From Aequorivita echinoideorum (lineage in GTDB: Bacteria; Bacteroidota; Bacteroidia; Flavobacteriales; Flavobacteriaceae): a stretch of DNA of 64,000 nt. The notes under the pieces are model-generated. The model saw only the letters and a program-made list of their open reading frames with translations, was not told where the DNA came from and ran no database searches. Positions 7,908 to 15,523 of this stretch are shown piece by piece. Position numbers and translations under genes: made by a program. The stretch spans positions 186,001 through 250,000 of the forward strand of contig NZ_JAHCTB010000003.1 in assembly GCF_018476645.1 (NCBI RefSeq), read 5' to 3'. Each line of letters opens with the position of its first letter. The stretch's first letter is position 1.

Positions 7908-9302
7908 ATGAAAAAAGCAATACACTATCATATCAAAAAATATATATACCTCCTGCTCTGCCCTTTACTCTTTTTGGGCTGCGAGGATTTCTTGGAAGCA
8001 GAAGACCCCTTGGGGCAACTAAACAGTCCCCTAGTTTTTGAGGATGAAGCCACCGCTACTGCCGCGGTTACAACCCTATATGCAAAATTGCGGGACGAGG
8101 TGCTATTGACCGGAAACACTCAGGGCCTTGGCCTATTAATGGGCATATACGCTGATGAAATGGACTACTACGGTTTTGGGGGAGAGCCATTGGACAGCTT
8201 TTATCAGCACCAGGTATTCTCCGATGATGTAATTGCAGAAAACCTTTGGACCCAATCCTACGCCCTCATTTATATGGGCAACGCAATATTAGAAGGGCTA
8301 GAAACTTCCCAGATTTTAAGTGCAGAGAGCAAGGCACAACTGAGAGGGGAGGTTCTTTTTATTCGGGCCCTCTCCTATTTTTATTTGGTCAACCTCTATG
8401 GGGATATTCCGTATGCAATCACTACCAATTACGAAGTAAACAGCATCCTCTCAAGAATGCCCGCTTCTCAGGTTTATGAAAACATAGTTATTGATCTAAA
8501 TGAAAGCAAGACCTTGCTGGGAACCAATTACATTTCTGGGGAACGAACTCGCGTCAATAGCATGGGAGTGTCCGCCCTACTTGCCCGAATATACCTCTAT
8601 ACAGAACAATGGAATGCAGCAGAAATGGAAGCCAGTGCGGTGATAAACAATACTTCTTTGTACAACTTGGAAACTGAAGTCTCTAATGAATTTTTAAAGG
8701 AAAGTCCTTCAGCTATTTTACAATTTAAACCAAAGACGGAAGGTAACAACACTTTGGAAGCATCCACATTCATATTTACCGCTGGCCCTCCGCCTTTAGT
8801 TTCCCTTGAACCTCAACTTATAGAAGGAATGGAGGCAGACGATCAAAGGCGGGAGCAGTGGATTGGGGAAGTTACGGACGGGAGCCAAACTTGGTATTAT
8901 CCCAACAAATACCAAAACAATAGCAATACAGGCACAAGTATGGAATATTCCATAGTGTTTCGCATATCAGAACAATACTTAATCCGTGCGGAAGCCAAGG
9001 CCAAACTAGGGAACCTTCCAGACGCTTTGGAAGACCTCAACACCATTCGGAACAGGGCTGGCTTGATGGATTCAGAGGCAACAACTCAAAATGAAATTTT
9101 AGAGGCCATATTCCAAGAACGCTACCATGAACTCTTTTCAGAATTCGGTCATAGGTGGTTTGACCTTAAGAGGCTTGGCTTGGCAAACGAAATCCTTGCT
9201 CCCATTAAGCCCGGCTGGAAACCAACTGATGTATTGTTGCCAATTCCAGAGAACGAACTTTTAATGAACCCTAACCTGTATCCTCAAAATCCGGGATATT
9301 AA
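7908..9302 (+). CDS. SusD/RagB family outer-membrane lipoprotein
   Basis: 464 residues. A lipoprotein signal (LLLCPLLFLGC, Cys about residue 25) is followed by the SusD-like alpha-helical TPR scaffold (ALIYMGNAILEGLE; LRGEVLFIRALSYFYLVNLY) and the C-terminal RagB/SusD region (YLIRAEAKAKLGN; LNTIRNRAGL; ILEAIFQERYHELFSEFGHR; WFDLKRLG), ending NPNLYPQNPGY. It caps the SusC channel encoded immediately upstream and captures ligand at the cell surface. Same transcription unit as its neighbours. Confidence 0.95.
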   Translation: MKKAIHYHIKKYIYLLLCPLLFLGCEDFLEAEDPLGQLNSPLVFEDEATATAAVTTLYAKLRDEVLLTGNTQGLGLLMGIYADEMDYYGFGGEPLDSFYQHQVFSDDVIAENLWTQSYALIYMGNAILEGLETSQILSAESKAQLRGEVLFIRALSYFYLVNLYGDIPYAITTNYEVNSILSRMPASQVYENIVIDLNESKTLLGTNYISGERTRVNSMGVSALLARIYLYTEQWNAAEMEASAVINNTSLYNLETEVSNEFLKESPSAILQFKPKTEGNNTLEASTFIFTAGPPPLVSLEPQLIEGMEADDQRREQWIGEVTDGSQTWYYPNKYQNNSNTGTSMEYSIVFRISEQYLIRAEAKAKLGNLPDALEDLNTIRNRAGLMDSEATTQNEILEAIFQERYHELFSEFGHRWFDLKRLGLANEILAPIKPGWKPTDVLLPIPENELLMNPNLYPQNPGY

Positions 9303-9316
9303 ATTCAATATATGTT

Positions 9317-11926
9317 ATGAAATTAATATTTATTAAAACTAAACCATTTCCTATTATGCGATATTGCATTTTGCTTTTGGTATTGCTTATATTTAGTGGT
9401 AGTACAGTAGCACAAGTTCAACAGAAGTATTCCTCGGAATTGAATTCCCTCTGGAGCAATGGCACCTTTATTATCAAGATATCCAAGAATGGCAAATGGG
9501 CAGTCATTGAGGAGGACTTCCCACAAAAGGGAAGGGAGATTCTAGTAATGCAAACAAAGGGTACAAAACAGTATCGCCTTCCAGAAAGTGAATGGTTGGA
9601 TTTTTCCGCGGACAGTAAATGGTTTGGGTGCATCAGTAAGGAGGAAATGATACTCATCGATTTGGAAACCGATAAGGAGGTACGCTATTCCAATATAGCT
9701 ACCTATAAATTTTCAGGCACTGGTAATTATATTGCCGCACTACAACAAGGCAAGGGGAAGCTAACGGAACTTTTAATAATTGACCTGAAAAACAAAACGA
9801 TAGCAAGAAGGCTTAGGGATGTAATAAAATTTGAGTGGCATCCTACCCAGAATATTTTGCTCGCCACGGTGAAAGGGGCGGAACAAAACCAAGTAATCCG
9901 TTATGATGTTGGGAAAGAAAATTCTGAACTTCTTTTCAAGGAAAACTCAGGAAGTATCGAGTATTTAAGATGGAACGGGTCGGGTTCAGCCGCCATTTTT
10001 CTTAGCCGAAATGAAGGGAATCTCCAATTGCATTATTTCAGTAAAAGCGAAGGCACAAGTGGGGTGCTAACCGATAAGGCAATACAGGAAAAATTCATAG
10101 ACCATCATCTTAGTGATCGTCAACCTTTTATATCCGATGATGGAAAAAAAGTAATTTTTTATGTTCAGAAGCTAGAAAAGTCTGAGGCTGAAAAAAGCGA
10201 TGTTCAGGTATGGAATAGTGACGATCCGTGGATTACCCCTCGAATGGAAAGCTCCAATGGGGGAAGACATTTTTTAACAGCCTGGTATCCACAGAGCGGA
10301 GAGATTAAGCCAATCGAAACGGAAGCCCTACCCAAGGCCGCGATGAGCGTAAACCACGATTTTGCAGTGGTGCACAATCCACTACAATATGAACCCCTAT
10401 ATAAATACTATCCAAATGCAGATTTATATATTAAAAATATAGCAACAGGTGATACTACTTTGGTTTGCAAAAATCAATACACAGAAGGGAAATTTGTCAC
10501 AATATCTCCCAGTGGAAAATACGTTTCCTATTTTAAGGATACTGATTGGTTTGTGTATAATTTAGAAAGTGGGAAAACTATAAATCTGACCGAAGATTTG
10601 GAGGTACCGTTCCAAAATACTGAATCCCAAAGGCCAGGGGATTTATTTCCATATGGCAATCCCGGCTGGCTAAAGGACGATGGGTACATAATATTTTATG
10701 ACCAATATGATATATGGGTTCTGAGCCCAGAAGGCAATACTAAAAAAAGGGTTACTCAGGGTAGGGAAGATAAAATCCAGTATAGGATTAGTAGGGATTA
10801 TGGCCGTAAAGCATATAATCCCTTAACGATTCATCCCGATTTCTGGAGTGAACCATTTAATATTAAGGAGGGTATTATATTGGAATTCCTTGATAATAAT
10901 AATTTTGACACCGGATTAGCGCTATGGAAGGACGATTTAGCCATTAAACCACTTTTTAAAACGGAAGGGGCAATTACCAAAGTTATGAGTTCGGATAATT
11001 TGGAAACCGTACTGTATAGCAGTCACCGCTTTAACAGGCCCCTAAGCATTCACAATGTAAACGTAAAGACCAAAAAATCCCAACTGCTGTATCAAGCAAA
11101 CGAGAAGCTTTTGGATTATGATTTAGGCCACACAGAATTCATCGAATATCAGTTGGAAGATGGCACTAAACTAAGGGGAAGTTTGATGTATCCTGCAAAT
11201 TATAACCCCAATATTAAATATCCTATGATTGTGGAAATTTATGAAAGAAAGTCCGTGGATATAAATCAATTCCAACCCCCAAGCAATTATATGGTTATCG
11301 GGATCAGTTTATTAAATTTTACTCTTAATGATTACTTTGTGCTTTATCCAGATATTGAATATACCATTGGGGATCCAGGGATTTCAGCATTAAAATCAGT
11401 AACCGCTGCGGTAGATAAAGTACTGGAAACGGGTAAGGTGGATGAAAAGCGGTTAGGATTGATTGGCCATTCCTTTGGGGGCTATGAAACAGCATTTATC
11501 GTTACCCAAACAGATAAGTTTGCCGCAGCTGTGGCAGGAGCGGCAGTAACCAATATTGTTTCTTATTACCACGATGTATTTTGGGATTCTAGGCGCACTC
11601 AAATGTGGCGTATGGAAAACCAACAATTTCGCTTTGGGGATTCATTTTATAATATGAAGGATGCCTATTATAGAAATTCCCCTTTGCACCACGTGGAAAA
11701 TGTGAATACCCCATTGCTATTATGGACCGGAAATACAGACACCAATATCAACTGGAACCAAAGTGTCCAGATGTTCCTCGCTCTAAAAAGATTGGGCAAA
11801 AAATCGAAGTTGCTTTTGTATGACGACGAGCCTCATGTTCTAATGAAGACCCCTAACCAAATGGATCTTACCAAGGGTATATTTAATTGGATGGAAAAAT
11901 ATGTAAAGAAAATTGATGAAATTTAA
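9317..11926 (+). CDS. S9 family prolyl-oligopeptidase-like secreted peptidase
   Basis: 869 residues in the longest reading. An internal ATG at 9356 gives a cleaner signal peptide (MRYCILLLVLLIFSGSTVAQ) and is the likelier start. The first part is a beta-propeller-like region of repeated strands. The C-terminal third is an alpha/beta-hydrolase with the nucleophile elbow GHSFGGYE (Ser about 719), a candidate acid in TGNTDTNINW and a His in DDEPHVL, the normal S9 order Ser-Asp-His. It is probably periplasmic or surface peptidase activity that processes peptides taken up by the SusCD pair upstream (15-bp gap). Confidence 0.9.
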   Translation: MKLIFIKTKPFPIMRYCILLLVLLIFSGSTVAQVQQKYSSELNSLWSNGTFIIKISKNGKWAVIEEDFPQKGREILVMQTKGTKQYRLPESEWLDFSADSKWFGCISKEEMILIDLETDKEVRYSNIATYKFSGTGNYIAALQQGKGKLTELLIIDLKNKTIARRLRDVIKFEWHPTQNILLATVKGAEQNQVIRYDVGKENSELLFKENSGSIEYLRWNGSGSAAIFLSRNEGNLQLHYFSKSEGTSGVLTDKAIQEKFIDHHLSDRQPFISDDGKKVIFYVQKLEKSEAEKSDVQVWNSDDPWITPRMESSNGGRHFLTAWYPQSGEIKPIETEALPKAAMSVNHDFAVVHNPLQYEPLYKYYPNADLYIKNIATGDTTLVCKNQYTEGKFVTISPSGKYVSYFKDTDWFVYNLESGKTINLTEDLEVPFQNTESQRPGDLFPYGNPGWLKDDGYIIFYDQYDIWVLSPEGNTKKRVTQGREDKIQYRISRDYGRKAYNPLTIHPDFWSEPFNIKEGIILEFLDNNNFDTGLALWKDDLAIKPLFKTEGAITKVMSSDNLETVLYSSHRFNRPLSIHNVNVKTKKSQLLYQANEKLLDYDLGHTEFIEYQLEDGTKLRGSLMYPANYNPNIKYPMIVEIYERKSVDINQFQPPSNYMVIGISLLNFTLNDYFVLYPDIEYTIGDPGISALKSVTAAVDKVLETGKVDEKRLGLIGHSFGGYETAFIVTQTDKFAAAVAGAAVTNIVSYYHDVFWDSRRTQMWRMENQQFRFGDSFYNMKDAYYRNSPLHHVENVNTPLLLWTGNTDTNINWNQSVQMFLALKRLGKKSKLLLYDDEPHVLMKTPNQMDLTKGIFNWMEKYVKKIDEI

Positions 11927-11927
11927 A

Positions 11928-11959
11928 AAGCTTCCCGATTAATAAAAACCGAGAAGCTT
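11928..11959 (-). terminator. Hairpin terminator between convergent genes
   Basis: AAGCTTC (11928-11934) pairs with GAAGCTT (11953-11959). Read on the minus strand, the stem is followed by a short T run, so it best serves the minus-strand gene ending at 11970. It also lies just after the S9 peptidase stop. Confidence 0.55.
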
Positions 11960-11969
11960 AAACTAACCC

Positions 11970-12224
11970 TTATTGTAACCATTCATATAAAAAGTCATGA
12001 CAGTCCGGGGTTTTATAGATGGATCTGCCATTAAATTTACAAACGGGCACTCCATTTTCGGAACAATCCTTCGGAGCAGACGCACAACCCGCAGAGGTCA
12101 TAATATATCCTGTTACCAGGGCATTCTCCTCAATGGGGGTGCTCTTTTCAGTTGCAAAGGCAAAAACGATTGCCAGTAAAAATGCCATCAATGGCATGCC
12201 GAACTTTAAAATTTTTGTTTTCAT
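11970..12224 (-). CDS. Small secreted Cys-containing peptide (DUF6520-like)
   Basis: 84 residues. The N-terminal signal/anchor (KILKFGMPLMAFLLAIVFAFA) is followed by a short mature part with four cysteines (C47, C54, C62, C75) in the contexts SAGCAS, KDCSENG, PVCKF and PDCHD. It matches what I know of DUF6520 proteins, which are small exported Bacteroidota peptides of unknown role. It sits 54 bp downstream of a MauE/DoxX-type membrane protein, a class linked to redox and disulfide chemistry, and converges with the SusC-SusD-peptidase operon. Whether it is a structural, signalling or substrate peptide is unknown. Confidence 0.7.
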   Translation of the reverse strand: MKTKILKFGMPLMAFLLAIVFAFATEKSTPIEENALVTGYIMTSAGCASAPKDCSENGVPVCKFNGRSIYKTPDCHDFLYEWLQ

Positions 12225-12278
12225 AATATAAAAGTTTTAATGAATTAGCGACCTACTATTTTTTACAGGTGTTCGGTC

Positions 12279-13820
12279 TTATTCCTGATACTGGCCAGTA
12301 TGTGTTGTGTTAGAGCCGGGGTCAAAGTACTCCGGCTTTAACTTATAAATCCATAACCTTCCGTCTACAAGTGCAATCAAAATATCCTTGTAAATTCGGA
12401 AACCATTAAGTTTTTTATTTTGTTGGTGATAGAGGTAAAAACTGAATTCATAGCTATTCGTAACGATATTATAGACATCAATAATAGCAGCGGTTTCAGT
12501 AGCCGTTTTATCTTCATAACGACCTAATCGGTCGCTATTGATAAATAGGTAATCTCCAAAGGTGGCAGTATACTTATTAATCATAACCGATTGTCCTCTT
12601 TTGTATTGATCTTTTTTAGTGTGATGGGCAATATCTAAAATTGCCTTGCTTACCGTATCAATGGTCTTTCCTGAATATTTATAAAATAGATTTTCATCCG
12701 TAACCTCATAACTGTTGCGATAAAAATAAGTGTAAAGAAACTTCTTGTTTTTAGTGTTCCAGAGCAAAAGCCCATCACTATCGAATATTCCATCCACCTG
12801 TTTGGTAATAATGCTATCATTAAAAATCACGCTGTCCCTGTCCGTTGCTCTGGTAATGAGACCGAGATTGGTGATGGCTGTAGTATTGGAAATACCGGCA
12901 ATTCCTATCCGAGTCGAATCCGCTATTTCAAATTGTTTAAAGTAGGCCTCGTTATAGCTGAAAACATCAGCTTTCCAATCTGTCGTATTTCCTCGAAAAA
13001 TTATAGGTACGGTGCCGTCACCTAAAAAGAAGAACGGAGGTTCCACTAATATTCTCGCCCTTCGGTAAGGAAGTTCAATGTTGCTAATAGCAACTGGGAA
13101 ATCCTTTATATGCTGCAGGGAAACATCGAGGGTCTTTAAATATAAAGGGGCCTGCAAATTCCCTAAATAAATAATGCTGTCCTTAAAACCTGCAATGTAA
13201 TAAGTATTCGAGCCAAGCTCATAATCCCCTAAATACTCGGCAGCATGGGGAAGGTATTTACGCTGAAAGGCCTCGTTTCTGTAAATTTTCTTCTCGGAGC
13301 TAATGAAAAGCACCGTTAGCAAAAGCGTGGCAAAAGCGGCGATAATGAATAGAGCAAGAAACACAGCCTTATAAGAGGTCGTCAACTTGCCAGGCCGCGG
13401 AAGTCGCGTTGCGAGAAGGATGGCCACCACCGCCAATATGATAAAGGAAATATTAAAAAAGAGGTGTTCAGTCCAACTCAGTTTTTCAAGTACACCCCCA
13501 CAAGAACATGGAACAAAGTCAGAGAAATTTAGAATAATGACTATATAAGCAGTAAACATAACCATTAACCCAAAGCAGCCAATAAGAGCGGCTAATCTAA
13601 ATCGGGGAATAATAAGCAACACCGCCAATAGAATTTCAATGCTCGGCACCAGTACAGACACCATCCCAGCATAGGCACTTAATAAGGGAGCTTGAGCGAG
13701 TTGGATCTGAAATGTTTCAAAATCCAAAAGTTTGCTCATGGCTGCATAAACAAACAAAACAATAAATAATAGACTAATTACATTTACTGTGAATTCCCTA
13801 TATTTTTTATTGAATATCAT
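12279..13820 (-). CDS. MauE/DoxX-like redox-associated membrane protein with long exported domain
   Basis: 513 residues. The first about 175 residues contain four to five membrane helices (VNVISLLFIVLFVYAAMSKL; VPSIEILLAVLLIIP; AALIGCFGLMVMFTAYIVII; FFNISFIILAVVAILLA; AVFLALFIIAAFATLLLTVL) and the MauE-type motif CSCGG (105-109). The remaining about 330 residues look like a beta-propeller-like exported domain of unknown function. MauE-type proteins are linked to disulfide handling. It is co-directional with the AraC-type regulator upstream (96-bp gap) and the Cys peptide downstream. The start is a good ATG. Confidence 0.75.
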   Translation of the reverse strand: MIFNKKYREFTVNVISLLFIVLFVYAAMSKLLDFETFQIQLAQAPLLSAYAGMVSVLVPSIEILLAVLLIIPRFRLAALIGCFGLMVMFTAYIVIILNFSDFVPCSCGGVLEKLSWTEHLFFNISFIILAVVAILLATRLPRPGKLTTSYKAVFLALFIIAAFATLLLTVLFISSEKKIYRNEAFQRKYLPHAAEYLGDYELGSNTYYIAGFKDSIIYLGNLQAPLYLKTLDVSLQHIKDFPVAISNIELPYRRARILVEPPFFFLGDGTVPIIFRGNTTDWKADVFSYNEAYFKQFEIADSTRIGIAGISNTTAITNLGLITRATDRDSVIFNDSIITKQVDGIFDSDGLLLWNTKNKKFLYTYFYRNSYEVTDENLFYKYSGKTIDTVSKAILDIAHHTKKDQYKRGQSVMINKYTATFGDYLFINSDRLGRYEDKTATETAAIIDVYNIVTNSYEFSFYLYHQQNKKLNGFRIYKDILIALVDGRLWIYKLKPEYFDPGSNTTHTGQYQE

Positions 13821-13865
13821 ATCGTTAGATTTGATATGATAAAATTCTGCATTAAAATTTCAGAA

Positions 13866-13900
13866 AAATGGAAATAAACTTATCCCAGCGGTATTATTTT
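13866..13900. repeat. Long perfect direct repeat, copy 1
   Basis: 25 bases at 13876-13900 (core CTTATCCCAGCGGTATTA) are identical to 15438-15462. The similarity extends leftward (AAAATG then A-rich) for about ten further bases. This copy lies between the MauE gene (start 13820) and the AraC-type stop (13917). Confidence 0.8.
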
Positions 13901-13916
13901 CAGTCAATGGAAAAAA

Positions 13917-14897
13917 TCACGGATTTTCGGCTAAAAATTTCCTTCGAAGTTCTTTGGGGGTATAGCCAAATTCGTTTTTAAATGTGGCCGAAAAAGAAGG
14001 TACGCTTTTAAAACCGCATAATTGGGTAATTTTTTTGAAACTGATATTGCTTCCCTGTACCAACATTTTAGCTTTTCGCAACCGTTCGTTTCTAATAAAG
14101 CGAAAAACACTCACCCCGTACAACTCCTTAAAACCATATTTAATTTTGAAGGCATTTGTGCCAAATTCGAGTGCTATTTCCTTTATTGGCGGAAAATCCA
14201 TTTCGAGATTGTCCATAAAGTAGTCGCGTACCTCTCGAATTTTTATGACATCGGAGGAGGATAACTTAACCTTTTGTCTATTATCCATTAAAGTGAGGGG
14301 ATTATTTTTTTTAGAGCTCTCTTTTTTATTATTCTCTTTTGCTATAAGGTATTCCTCTAATTCAACCTGTCTTTTGGAATGTTTCACAACAGTTACTATA
14401 ATACTTTCCTCCCCATTCTTTTTCCCGCCTAACTTATTTATATAGCAAGCACTGGGTAGCAATAGGCCTGATTTGGTTTTAAACGTTAGCGCTATTGAAG
14501 TATCCAGCATTTTTTTATTTTTAAGCATATCCCAATGCCTTTTCCATTTTGGAGTAGACTTTTTGTTTAAAAGGTTGTCGAAGGACCCTCCAACAATTTC
14601 CAAACAGTTATAAAACAAGATGTCACACGCTTGTTGGTTAACGGCTTTAACATTTCCGTCTAGATCGATTATAAAATTCATCAAGACTATATGCTTGATA
14701 GTTTCATTTGAATTAACATACCCCTCATGCAATAAAGCTTCCCCAATTTCTTCTGCCATCATGTTAATTCCAGATATAAGCGCGTCTATGCTATCCTTTT
14801 TGGAAGATTTTTCAATATGATAATAGAACTTACCCGCACCCATTTCAGCTATTGCTTCGACAATCCTTTTGAGACGTTTCTTCTTAGACATCTGCAT
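13917..14897 (-). CDS. PAS-containing AraC-family transcriptional regulator
   Basis: 326 residues. A helical N-terminus precedes a PAS-like sensor region (IVLMNFIIDLDGNVKAVNQQ; ACDILFYNCLEIVGGSFDNL), and the protein ends with an AraC/XylS helix-turn-helix pair (IKEIALEFGTNAFKIKYGFK; GVSVFRFIRNERLRKAKMLV; ISFKKITQLCGFKSVPSFSA; FKNEFGYTPKELRRKF). It follows the STAS-like gene after 55 bp and precedes the MauE gene, so it probably regulates this locus and possibly the convergent SusCD operon. It is bracketed by the 25-bp direct repeats. Confidence 0.88.
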   Translation of the reverse strand: MQMSKKKRLKRIVEAIAEMGAGKFYYHIEKSSKKDSIDALISGINMMAEEIGEALLHEGYVNSNETIKHIVLMNFIIDLDGNVKAVNQQACDILFYNCLEIVGGSFDNLLNKKSTPKWKRHWDMLKNKKMLDTSIALTFKTKSGLLLPSACYINKLGGKKNGEESIIVTVVKHSKRQVELEEYLIAKENNKKESSKKNNPLTLMDNRQKVKLSSSDVIKIREVRDYFMDNLEMDFPPIKEIALEFGTNAFKIKYGFKELYGVSVFRFIRNERLRKAKMLVQGSNISFKKITQLCGFKSVPSFSATFKNEFGYTPKELRRKFLAENP

Positions 14898-14952
14898 TCT
14901 TATTAAATTATACTTTTACATTTTTTCCATTTTCCAATCAGTAATTTGACCG

Positions 14953-15324
14953 TTAAATGTATTTTTCCAAAAATAATTTCGCTTCGTCCATATCCTGAAA
15001 AGCTTTTGTTGGGATGGAGGGTTTAGTAGTCTTAAGGTAGAAATAAGATAAAATATCCGACATTGGGTCTCCCACAATAAATGCCACTGCTTTAAGCAAT
15101 GTGGAACCCTCACGCGCAAGGTAGTCCCTACCGGGTTTGTCGACTTCTTCAACACCACGAATATCGCATAGGGCGGGGTAATAAATTCCATTCTGCAATT
15201 TAAGGCGATCTGCCACAATCCTTATGGCCGCCTCATGGTTGATTACGATATCCTTATAATACCGTATGTGTAGAAGACCTCCGTTAAGAGTGTATAAAGC
15301 AAATTTATTTTCTATAGAATCCAT
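14953..15324 (-). CDS. Small STAS/SpoIIAA-like protein (DUF7793-like)
   Basis: 123 residues with no signal or TM segment. Alternating strands and helices (YTLNGGLLHIRYYKDIVINH; YYPALCDIRGVEEVDKPGRD; LKAVAFIVGDPMSDILSYFY; FQDMDEAKLFLEKYI) match a STAS-like fold in which CDIRGV is the strand leading to the conserved loop. Such proteins are often small regulatory partners. It is the first gene of a minus-strand group with the PAS-AraC regulator. The function is unknown. Confidence 0.65.
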   Translation of the reverse strand: MDSIENKFALYTLNGGLLHIRYYKDIVINHEAAIRIVADRLKLQNGIYYPALCDIRGVEEVDKPGRDYLAREGSTLLKAVAFIVGDPMSDILSYFYLKTTKPSIPTKAFQDMDEAKLFLEKYI

Positions 15325-15427
15325 GATGATCGAAAACTGGCAATTCCCTATAAATTTACGAAAATCTGAAAGTATTTATTTTTAAGGCGACGATTCACAG
15401 CCCAAGTCAGGACTTTTTTCTTATCCA

Positions 15428-15462
15428 AAATGAAAAAAAACTTATCCCAGCGGTATTATTTT
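15428..15462. repeat. Long perfect direct repeat, copy 2
   Basis: Identical over 25 bases to 13876-13900 and in the same orientation. Here it lies in the intergenic region upstream of the plus-strand PLP-enzyme gene and of the minus-strand STAS-like gene. The two copies bracket the STAS-like/AraC pair. It could be a shared regulator-binding site or a footprint of insertion. Confidence 0.8.
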
Positions 15463-15523
15463 GTAATTGAACTTTTAATTGCCATCAAATGCCCGTAAAT
15501 TCTATGCTTTAAACTCAACGACC

